Source: Diploscapter coronatus | Lineage: Eukaryota; Nematoda; Chromadorea; Rhabditida; Rhabditidae | Assembly: GCA_964036155.1 (NCBI GenBank) | Contig: OZ038423.1 | Span: 65,177,249-65,241,248 of the forward strand | Direction: 5' to 3' | DNA: 64,000 bases | Shown: positions 1 to 10,013 of the stretch, piece after piece | Numbering within the stretch: position 1 is the first letter of the stretch | How the letters are laid out: each line of letters begins with the position of its first letter | Translations under genes and position numbers: made by a program | The notes under the pieces: generated by a model | The model's database searches: none | What the model saw: the letters and a program-made list of their open reading frames with translations, nothing else | Told to the model about the DNA's origin: nothing

Positions 1-2066
1 ATTGTGTTACCTTTCAAAACAGTTTACATATTGACGTCAAGAAATAACTTCGTAAAAACAAAATTCTCGTAAATTTTAACGTCTCTTCGAAAGGAAATAT
101 GACTTTTTCTGCAATCTAAATTGGTGTCATTCGCCAATTCGTCAAGAAGGATAGTATTTGTTTTGTGATCGAATCTTTAGTCGCTTTGTCGAAAGCTGCG
201 GCAGTCTTTTGTGCATCTGCTTACAACATTCATGAGATGCCATTGTCGCGAATCGCGATTCCTCCATCCAGTCAATTGACATGTCTCCTTGACTACGTCT
301 TCTTCTGAAAGATGGAAGCCAACTCAATCTGAGCCTGATTCGAGTCATACCCACCCGCGTCCAAGCATCTAGGCAGTCGACCCGTTCTCCTCGCTCTTTC
401 GCCCGACCACCCCCAAAATGCCCGACTATTATCTGTCTCACAGCTCATTCAGGGTCCATTACATTCATCATATCCTCTTCCAGGTCTTTCTACATTCCTT
501 CGCATTTTCCCTGCTTTGTTCTTATCGATTACTAGTAGCGTTTACTCGATTGTTGTCGCAAGCTGGCGGCTACTCAAATATTCAGAGCTCAGATTACTTC
601 TTTTGAGATAACGGATATTCTGTTTTCTCACGTCATCCACAAATGTCTGTCGATCTCTGTAGTTATGATTACATCTTAGACGCGTTGATTCATTTCTTCG
701 AATGAGTCTTGAATGTCTCATTAGTGGACTCGTTTGATTCAGTCTTTGACTCGCCTTTCCCCTTTAGATCATCCAACTTATCTGTTCCCATTTCCTCTTC
801 CTATTCCTCTTTACCTTCACTCTAATTTGTCGCAGTTCATTGTTCCTTCCTCAGCTGATGCATTCAGGCATCTTCTATAGCTCACGATGGGCATCCTTCG
901 TTCTTCTAATTGGCTTCTTCTCTTTTCCTTCGCACTTTCATGTTCTCTTTCATCTGTTACGTCATCTGTCTTCTTCTCCTCCCCTTCTCGAAATCCATCC
1001 TCTTTGCGATGCATCCTTTAGGTCTGCGTAATTAAAAATCCGTGTTTAGTGGTGGCCATTGTGAGCATTTCATTGGATTCCCCTTGCTTTCCCCTTTGCC
1101 CTACGCTTCGCATTGCCTGCATCTGCATTTGCATCTCTCGCTCAACAGGCTCATGCAGCAATGCAGTCGAGCTGTAGAGCAACAAGGCTAAAAGCTAATA
1201 AAAGAGCAGGCCAAATCCCATTGTCATTGGCCGTCTCCGTGTCTCTGCCTTCTGCCCTCCTCATCTATCTGAAGCCTGAAGCCATCAAGCTGTTTCTTAT
1301 TCTTTTTCTTCTTCCTTATTTGTCGCAAATGACTTTGTTTCGACGCTCAGAGTTATTCTACAATCTTCAATTTTATTGATAATTTATGGTTTTCAGGCTG
1401 AATCACCGGTTTTGTCCCTCTCATCCGTCGACTTCCGCCGCGTCTGGCCCTCTCAGGTTCAAACGTGTTGAATTGCGTTTGGTCGATGAAAAGTTTTGCA
1501 ACGTGTAAAGATAGTTGTCCTAGAGTCCTCAAGTAGATATGCCAAATAGCATTTCGGGATAATTTTTTGCACAGGACCATTTTATCGAGTTTATCGCCAA
1601 ACTAGATGATGCTATTTGGGACATTTTGGGTTTGAAGGGTACTTCCTTCCCAAATTTCTGCCTTCAAACACCACGCTTCTACCAAAAACGCATTTTTCAA
1701 AGGGGCGAAGCTTGGGGACTCTAAGTTATTCACATAAATTTTTATGATCTGTTGACATCTATCCATTTAAATTTCATCTATACCAATCATATGAAAATGC
1801 GACTTCATTTCGAAATATACAAGAGCTGTGTTACAATACTTTTCTCAGCCCAAAATTATTTTTCCTATTATAGAAAATGTAGATATAAGTTTCTTATGAA
1901 CATATTTTTTCCTCAACTGGTATGAAAATTACACTTGCATTCGGCCTACACATGACAACAATTCTACGAATAATTATCACCTGCAGTAGCTCATTAATGT
2001 TGCTAAATAGGAACATTGCAGGAGGGCTCGTATCCATCATCGAGACCGAGTCCGCGGGACTCTCGT
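1..2066. other. Intergenic/upstream region, no supported gene
   Basis: Open frames here are short, share no family resemblance and mostly reflect base composition. The plus strand from about 420 to 1300 is rich in C/T runs, a pattern that recurs just upstream of other genes in the window. A dispersed repeat (about 1560-1735) is listed separately. The region probably holds the promoter and possibly 5' non-coding exons of the Ly6-like gene that follows. Confidence 0.5.
1560..1735 (+). repeat. Dispersed repeat, copy A
   Basis: About 175 bp that matches, in reverse complement, the sequence at about 50785-50960. Shared blocks in the same order include TTTTTTGCACAGGAC, CTTCAAAC.ACCACG.TTC, TACCAAAAACGCATTTTT and GGACTCTAA, separated by diverged stretches. 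No open frame or clear terminal repeat is visible, so the class (MITE, SINE-like or other) is unknown. Confidence 0.7.
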
Positions 2067-3530
2067 ATGGAGCATCGATCTGTCGGTGCCGTCCCCTTCT
2101 CCTTCTCCTCATTGCCCTCCTTCCCCAGCCCTTCGTTCATTCCGTCCTCTTCATTCTCAACCTCATATCGACGAATCTCCTCGTCATTGTTACGTTGTCT
2201 CCTCTTCGTCACACTCCTACATGGTAGGGGCATTGCTATGAAATTTTAGAAAAGACAACCAACCTGACATTCTGTACAGATTATAATTTAGCGAAAAATT
2301 TCGTATAAAACTAATTTAAATCCGAATTATTTGATCACCAAAAGCAGTCAAAATCATAATCAAGCTGGTCTTCATTCACCTAGGAAGAGAATTATTGATA
2401 GACAATGTCTTATTGCACATTTAATAGTTGTTCAAATTCAGGCGTGTCGAGCATCGGTTGCTTCGTGTGCAGCTCATTTGACGGTGAAAACGCATCCTGT
2501 GAGGACCCATTCAACAGCACAACCGATTTGGGCAGCAAGGTGGAATTTTATGAATTGAACTACTGTGAAATGGCAGGTGATTCAGGAAAGGGAGACGGCC
2601 TCGATTAGCAGCTATCACTATCCCTGTTTGGCCGTGCGGAAAAGCAGAAGCGGACTCTTCCCGGCCGATCACTGCATTAAAATTAACGGATATCGAGGTA
2701 TAAATAAAAATTGTCGAGAAAGCGTTTTTCAACGATGTTATTCCATATTCTAACTCATTTTGGGGGTTATCAAATTATTCCCAAGATCAATTGTGTACCA
2801 ATAGATGATCAATGGATCATTGGAATTAATGTCAAATAATCGTTTTCAAGATATCTCCTATACTAAATCAAACAACCAAGTTAAAATAGAAATTCATATT
2901 TAGAATAAATATCGCTACAAAACTCAACGAAGCTGGCGCTTAATAAAATTTGAAAGTGAAATAAAATAATTTCAGCAAATAACACATCAAAAACCCTTGT
3001 TATTCGCACGTGCGCACTCGATTCGGGCACTTTGACTGCGGATACTGGTATGCTATTGTTCCTGTTTTTATTATCAAGACTCGAGGAAAATATCGTCCAC
3101 CCTTGTCCATAAAAATAACAAATAGCATCGATGTTTACCACCCAAATATTGTTTTTCACGATGAGTAGCTCATTTTCCAGTATTAGATATGTAAAAATGC
3201 AATAACTGGCTTCATTTAAGATTTTCCTTATTTATAAACGTCTAAAATTCTAAAATATTTAAATTATTTATTTTCAGAGATAGTTCGGATAAGTCATTGT
3301 GGTCATTTCAAATTCGAGGGCCACCACTATACGGGCTGTGTGCAGAGTTGCGAGACTGATGGGTAAGCTATTTACAATTTCTATAGAATACGATAAAATT
3401 CATAAACACCCGATAAATTGTACACTTTAATTTCAGCTGCAATTCTGCACCATCACTCCTCTCGCCTTCTCTGCTCATTCTCCTCTGTGCATTCGTCCCT
3501 ATGTTCCTGTTCCAGCTTCTAACCTCCTGA
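2067..3530 (+). CDS. Secreted Ly6/uPAR (quiver/sleepless-like) protein, probably GPI-anchored
   Basis: Exons 2067-2223, 2442-2539, 2586-2697, 3278-3362 and 3437-3530 join in phase to about 181 aa. The first exon ends in a hydrophobic run (LLRCLLFVTLLHG) that can act as a signal peptide. The mature part then has the cysteine pattern of the Ly6/QVR family: CFVC, CEDPFN, PCLAVRK, HCIK, SHCGHF, GCVQSCETDGCN. The DGCN box is the classic Ly6 ending. A hydrophobic tail (LLILLCAFVPMFLFQLL) follows directly, as in GPI-anchor signals. The second intron (2540-2585) is only 46 nt, and without it the frame is broken. The ATG at 2067 leaves an unusually long N-terminal stretch before the signal core, so the true start is uncertain and may lie in an upstream exon. 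Family members usually act at the cell surface on receptors or channels; the partner here is unknown. Confidence 0.7.
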
Positions 3531-5108
3531 CAGATTATTCATACTAGCTTATGAAGATATTCTATGATTTCGTTGGACAAAGATGATCACTCTTCCCAAC
3601 ATTCGAGTCTCTGCAACCAGTAGATCAGTTGCAAGACGACAACTATCCCTACAAACAAATGGACTCTAACTTATCTTTTGGAACTGCATTATTTAGCAAT
3701 GATACAAAGTGTACTAGATAACAGTAAAGAATACCAGTATGATAGGGAAAAGATTGAAACTGAATAAGCACTATCTTCAACCCAGTAACAAGTCAATCAG
3801 ACTATTGACTCATTCTTGTACAACTTTTTAGGGTATCTCATTTTCAGTTAATAATCCAACAGTCTTCGATTCAACTTAAGATGAATACTTTTGGGATATT
3901 TCCAAATCTAGTAAATTGTGCAGAAGATAACTCTTTAGACGTATTATTCATTCATTTTTCACCATTATATCATCATTGAAATGATCTATGCAATTCTTTC
4001 ATGACGTTGGAATTAATTATGTGTGAAATCTTTCAGCTGATATCTATATTATATTCATGCATATTTGATTAAATTTACTTTCGTTAATTTTTATACCTGA
4101 TTTATTTAATCATTCGTATAAGTTGCACCGCCCCATTTCACATACCACACCACTCCCGAATCTGTGCCAATGTTTTAGTGCCATTTTCCATCACTTGGTT
4201 TGGATTTGCTTTGCCACTATTTTTAAATTTCAGTATATTGAATCAGTGGTCCATTAATTAAATGGATTGTTGAATTGGTGAGCGAAGCATCCCCATTTCC
4301 AAGTGTACATTCCCCTAAATGTGATCACCTTTCGCATAATTCTTGTGTACTTGCAATTTGCCCGTTGAATTCAATCATTTTAGGGTAAATGGTGTTTTCA
4401 TTGCAATTAGACTTGTCGTTTCACATTATTTTAGGTTTTTCTATGAAATTGTTGTTCCCTAATAATGCACAGTCTAGTCTTATTTATTTTTCCCTACTTT
4501 CATAAGATTAATAAAGTTTTATTATCATAACGAAATGAAGGAGATCAGATGTGTTAGATTAGAACGATGTGTTCTTGGAAAATTGCACGAGTAAATGAGC
4601 TTAAGGCTGATCATTTGGTACGATAAGAAGGGCATGTGACGTGGGAAATGAAGCGAGAGGAGATGGGGATGGCTTTGAAAGGGAAGGGGAAAGGGATTCG
4701 AGGAAGGATTTGCGAGAGTCAAGCAGGCAGACAGATTGACTGACTGCTCTGTCCGCCGTCCTCTGTCTGCCTATCTGTGTGTTTTGCCGCTGCCGCATTT
4801 CTGCGAACTGCTCTCTCCTCTCTTCTTCTTCTTCCTTCTCCTTCCCTTCCATTTCCCTTCTTCTGCCCAATCAATACCCCGCTTTAGAGTATTTTGTGCA
4901 TTTTCTTATAGTTAGCTCTGTCGGCATTCAATCCGACTATTATTTCAATTCCCTAATTTCTCATGTAATTATATATGGTGAAAGTAAGTTCTATCGTCGA
5001 AATCCTATGAAGAAAACGTAAACTTCTTTCAGACTTTCCACAAATTCAACGCATCTCACTTAGCTTCTAGTTTATTTTCGAACGAAAGGAACAACACTTC
5101 AGGAAATA
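3531..5108. other. Intergenic region, no gene seen
   Basis: This AT-rich stretch lies between the Ly6-like gene and the next plus-strand gene. It holds no convincing exon. An AATAAA-type signal occurs near 4509, late for the upstream gene, and a C/T-rich block (about 4780-4870) precedes the next start codon by about 250 bp. Confidence 0.5.
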
Positions 5109-5566
5109 ATGAATCAACAAGAGGTGAAATTTACTCCTTTATGAATTCCTTTAGTTTAGTAACCAGCGCATTTTTATATAATCTTAACAAAGATCGATCA
5201 AATAATAAATTATATGAAGATTATTTTCAGCTTCCAACGAAGCCGACGGACTACGGCGCAATGATGATTCGAGTGACAGCCGGAGTCGTGATTGGAATCT
5301 CCATAATGCTGATCCTGCTTGTAGTCGGCAACATGATCTACGGAACGCTAACGCAGAATCATCTCAGAGATCCAGTCAGACGGGTAAATAAAATCGCATT
5401 TAATTCGGGAGAAAACGAAGTAATTGCAGAAGAGTCGCAGAGAGTAGCAGCTCAACCAGAAGATGTCTTTCTGCCGGAACGATCAGTCACAGCAAGACCA
5501 CTCAACTCTGTTCCCTATCCATATCCAATGGAGTCCGTACTCAAGGAATTGAGCAGCACAGGTTAG
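5109..5566 (+). CDS. Small single-pass membrane protein, unknown function
   Basis: Two exons, 5109-5123 and 5231-5566, joined in phase 0, give 116 aa. The first exon encodes only MNQQE. After about 20 residues comes one membrane segment (VVIGISIMLILLVVGNMIYG), followed by a basic flank (HLRDPVRR) and a polar tail of about 65 residues rich in Glu, Pro and Ser. The basic side predicts a cytoplasmic C-terminus (type III/Nin-Ccyt). A possible further intron starting after CGG at about 5383 was rejected because it would shift frame into a stop. AATAAA at 5581 lies 15 nt after the stop. The size and topology resemble single-pass ion-channel accessory subunits, but no family motif is recognised. Confidence 0.65.
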
Positions 5567-7697
5567 GGTTTCTATTCAAAAATAAAACTATTTCCTGGTT
5601 TCGTCACAATTAAAATAGGATTGAATGAGGAATTTAATTCAAAATCAGAATCAAAGAAGAATGATGTAAGAATTATCAGAATTGGAATATATATCATTCT
5701 GGTTACAATATTCTGTCCAGGGGTGGCGTAAATCGACGTTCCATTCCACAAATTTTCGTTTTCTCATCTTTGTATCATTTTCGTTCCGTCTCGTTTCCGA
5801 AAATCTCAAAAGTCATTTCCGCACAACCTTGATCTTGCCTAAAATTAGATCTTGTGAAGTATGTCGATTTATCGATGAACTTATTTTAGTCACATTTATG
5901 ACGTTATCCCTCTAATTATCGAACTGCTCGGGCCAAAAATTTCAGAAAGACCCCAAATCGGGTCTTTTAATAGTTCTGACTGTACTCGATCTAGAACCTT
6001 TCTAAAATTTTTGGTCCGATCTCTTCTTTGTTATCCCTCAAAATTAGCAGGACAGCGTCTCATTATATTCTAGTTTTGTTTGCAAAATTCTGTGTATTAG
6101 ACAGTTATTTTAATCTGCACTGATCACTCGGTGCCTTAATCAGAGATTTTCACAGCAAATTCTATTCTAAAACGCTTTGCCTATCTCTGTGTATAATCTG
6201 TTCTTAAACAATATAGTTTTAGATATTTGCTTCTAAATTTTTTTCATTCATTCTTTAAATTTTGTGTCCAAATTATAGCCATAGCGTATAACATTTAGCT
6301 TAATGGCGTCAGGATTAATAATTTTCTTTGTCGAAATATTACTATGCATTTACTCATCTGTTTTCTGATTTCTAATTTTCAACTTCGATCTATGACTTTG
6401 AACTGGGCTCTCTTCAATGTAAAGAAGTATGACAGTTTCTCTCAACAACTTCCCTTCTAAATAATGCCAGTTGTGCGTCAAGCGCGTAACGAAATCATCA
6501 TTCTTTATAAGAAGGGTACTGTGTTATGAAAGCATGCGAACAGTGCCTCGTCACTAGCAGTAATTATTACTAATTTTTAGGTATAAAGTGATCAGAACAT
6601 TAAGTATCTCGAAGATTATTATCTGTAAAATATTGTCTGATCTACATTCTCAATTCTCCTTTTCATCGTCTTACGGATATTTTAGTAAGTCGAGAAAAAG
6701 GTATCTAATACTTGATACATGAGAAGTGCACGGTCTGCAGATTAACTTTCTGGATAAGTACTGCAAAAAATTCCTCGAAAGAGGATTATTCTTGTCGAGA
6801 AAAAATAGATGAAAATATATGGGACATAAAAGGAAGAGAAAGGCAAATGAAGGTTGATCTTTCCCTGCGCCGACTGACTAGTAGATGAGGTGCGTGTGTT
6901 CGAGTGGACGAGTGAATAGTCCCGCATTGTGCTTTTACCGATTGAACCCATGAGTTAATGCTCTTAGATCCGGGTTTCCCAATTCAGTTCTGCTTCGTTT
7001 TCTTATCAGTCATTTCTTATTCTCCCTTTATCGCTCTACTTCTTTCCCTCTTCCTATTTTCGATTTGCCTCGCTCAATTCAATCTCTCGAGTATTTGTGT
7101 TGTGTTATTTGCGAGTTCAGTCAAGAACCAATCACCTGTATCCCTTTCCTTCTCCCCTCTGATTCTCTTCTTCCCTCCCCTGTCCCCTTCATTCCCTCTA
7201 TTCTCCTCCTACTCCTTCCCTTTCCTTTCTCATTCTCATTTCGTCTGCAAATTCGGCAATTCGCTTCATAAAAACATCATTTTTGTCTTCTTCATTCGAT
7301 CGATTCAATATTACATAATTGTGTGATGTGTCGAAGAAATTCTATATTAGGCGATAATTTTTGACGTTCAATGCAAGTCTGTTGGTTTTTCCGACTGTGC
7401 AAACATTTAATCTAGTTTTTCTTATGGCGAAGGCTGGAACTTGCGCAGTAGTCACAATGCATTTAGTCCCTTACCATCAATTCGATGAATCATTGATTAA
7501 TTTATTCTGTTCTCTCACACACCTTTGCAAATTACTTGTTTAGTTAAGTTATCGTGAAATTTTCATTGTTTTTCTTGCAAGATATGTTAACATTTCGATA
7601 TAGGTTGCCATAGAAGTGAGTGAAACACATGCTTTTCTAAGATGCTTTTGTATTAAATCTAATCTGAATCTAAAAATATCTTCTTTCAGAATACGCA
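5567..7697. other. Intergenic region with pyrimidine-rich block
   Basis: No exon is supported. AATAAA at 5581 probably serves the upstream gene. The plus strand from about 6960 to 7250 is strongly C/T-rich, which creates open frames coding for Ser, Phe and Leu runs; these look like composition, not protein. The segment probably contains the promoter or leader region of the SOCS gene. Confidence 0.5.
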
Positions 7698-9114
7698 ATG
7701 GATCAGCCGACCAGCTCAAAGGCGCTAACTCGAACGATCACTGTCAGAAGAAAAGAGCCCGTGCTCAAGGAGAGGAATGGAAAGGCCATCAAGACTAAGT
7801 AAATTAAAATTCACGAAATGTAATTTAGTTTTATTTTTCAGATTACGATCATTATGTCCATGTTTAGCGAACAGTGAAATAAATTTGGAAAGTTCCGATG
7901 AAGAAAATCAAAGTCAAGCAGAAAGTCAAAGAAGACTGGCGGTGATTTTTATTCGAAAGAAAAGTTCAAAATTCTTAAAATTTTCAGAATGACCCCGAAA
8001 ATAGCCAAATTGCGAATGCCGAAAGCGTGGAAATGCTCTCATGTGCTGCTAAGAATATCCGGTAATTTTGCCAAGTAATTGGGCCAATATGTAATGCGTA
8101 TTCATTTCTAGACAACAAATGGCATCATTAGCCCTGTCAAATGGCGAAAGAAGTCGAAGTAATAAAATTAGGCATAAAAATTCAATAAGTTTTAAATTTG
8201 AACTTGTAAACGGTAATTTGTAATCACACAACATCAGGACATGAGACATGGCGAACAGGACCGCACAAAATTGAAAATAAAAAAAAAAACCAAATCGAAA
8301 TCGTAGTCGAAGAAAATTTTTCCTATCGGAACCAAGTCGAAAATAAATACCACACTAATTTCTATCACTTGTTATTCATAACAAAGTTCAAATCAATTTA
8401 GCATCATCTGAAAATGAAGTGACCGTCCATAGACTGGTTGAATATGCCTATCACCTTGTGCCAGATCTCAACAAAATTTACGCTGCTCCATATTACCATG
8501 GTGAATAAATCGCATCGAAAAATGTTCTAGACGTCATAATTTAGGCGTAATGGACCGCTATGAAGCTGAAAAATTACTCGACGAGAAGCCAGAGGGAACA
8601 TTCTTACTAAGAGACAGCGCGCAGACGGGATATCTGTTCTCGGTGTCGTTCAGAAGATACCAAAGGACTCTGCACGCAAGAATAGAGCAGGTTAATTCAA
8701 TCAATCGTCCATAAATTTCAATTGAACTATAACCTTCAGGCGAATCATAAATTTGGATTTGACATTCTGGACGAAAGCATTTTCTCTGCTCCGACAGTCA
8801 GCCAACTCATCGATAACTACAAGGATCCGCAGAAATGCCTGTTCTTCGAACCATGTCTCAATTTACCACTTCGTCGAACTAATGTATTTTCATTACAAGT
8901 AAGTTTCGACTTAACCTGTTTTGGCGGAAAAAACTCCAAACTTTCGATGAAGATAAAAAGCGTTTCTTCATTTCAGGAATTATCTCGAGCAGCCATCGCT
9001 AGTCACACAACATACGCCAAAGTATCAAAGTTACGACTTCCCAATAAACTCAAGGAATACGTTCGATCTTATTATTACATGACTCCTGTCCGATCTATCA
9101 ATATCATCAACTAA
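7698..9114 (+). CDS. SOCS4/SOCS5-type suppressor of cytokine signalling (SH2 + SOCS box)
   Basis: Exons 7698-7798, 7842-7941, 7988-8061, 8112-8158, 8238-about 8306 (end unresolved), 8402-8500, 8545-8690, 8740-8898 and 8977-9114. The SH2 domain begins at [12 protein letters not shown] and carries the phosphotyrosine-binding motif GTFLLRDS, then [10 protein letters not shown] and LHARIEQ, wording typical of SOCS4/5. The C-terminus is a SOCS box ([10 protein letters not shown] for Elongin BC contact, then LPNKLKEYV), so the protein should recruit a Cullin-5-type ubiquitin ligase to tyrosine-phosphorylated receptors. The N-terminal part is charged and poorly conserved. The junction between exons 5 and 6 does not work in phase: no phase-1 GT exists after an 11-A run at 8280-8290. 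An assembly indel in that run, or an unusual splice, is possible. AATAAA lies at 9258. TTTCAG ends 10 nt before the ATG, possibly a trans-splice site. Confidence 0.88.
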
Positions 9115-10013
9115 GCAATTCCTAATGAATCTACCCATATTGAAATCAATCATTCACAATTTTCTCACTTCGCCGCATAATTTTTTTTAGATAGACCATG
9201 TGGCTTCGTCATTCGCATGATCTTGTACATATAGCATGATTTTATGATTACGAACACAATAAATTATTTGTTTCTGATGAAGATGTTCAAGATGATTACC
9301 GATTTTTGGGAGAACAAATTGTTATTTCGACACCAACAAAGGAAGCCTCAGAAGAGTGCCCTCCTCCGATTTGGCCGATTTCTTCACCGTAGGGGTATTT
9401 CGGTGCGTCGATGACGGATCTGAAATCGCAAAGTGCTGACGTTAGGTCCTAAGCTGGAAAACTTGCTCTGAATGTCCATTCAACGCAAAACTGTCATTTT
9501 AGCAGAGAAGTAGAATGAAGCGTCTGCCAAATAATATATTAAAATTTGGACATTTCTTATACCCTCGCATTTTCACACAATTTCGTTGATTTTCCAAGAA
9601 AAAATCCGAGCGGGTGTATGCCATTGCGCACAAAAACATTTTTGTGCGTAATGGCACACTTTTGTGCGCAATGACCGTTCCCCTTTTCATATATGCAAGG
9701 GATATTTCACAAAATTTCTATGGAAAAGACATACGAAAAATTAAAAATATATATTTGGGAAAGATTAAGAGAAACGACAAAATTTGAAGAGAATCTGGCG
9801 CATTTTCAAAGTGCCGAAAGGACTGGAGGGGTGGTGCGTTGAGTAATTGCATCTTGCATATTTAGTGCCCACCCACCCACCAAGTCAAGGGATCTTTCGC
9901 TATTTGCTGCTGCCTTGTATTTCTTGATTTACTACGCCAATTGAATGTACCTCCTGATTGGGTTGATTCGTTGACTGGATCGATTGCAGCTATGCAGCAG
10001 AAGTAGCAGAGCA
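9115..10013. other. Intergenic region with hairpin repeat
   Basis: It contains the SOCS poly(A) signal (9258) and a compact inverted repeat at 9620-9655, listed separately. No exon is supported. Confidence 0.5.
9620..9655. repeat. Near-perfect short hairpin with third motif copy
   Basis: Arms 9620-9636 and 9639-9655 pair at 16 of 17 positions around a 2-nt centre. A further copy of the arm motif (TTTTGTGCGCAATG) follows directly at about 9660-9673. Related sequence (TTTGGTGCGCAGTGGC) occurs at about 34181-34196. Confidence 0.7.

Noticed and set aside
1922..2227. 101-codon plus-strand open frame with hydrophobic stretches as first exon of the Ly6-like gene
   Set aside because: Its phase at the 2224 donor (2) does not match the next exon, while the overlapping frame used in the model (phase 1) does.
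5384..5429. Possible 46-nt intron inside the small membrane protein gene
   Set aside because: Removing it shifts the frame into a stop after five codons; the unspliced frame runs to a normal end followed by AATAAA.
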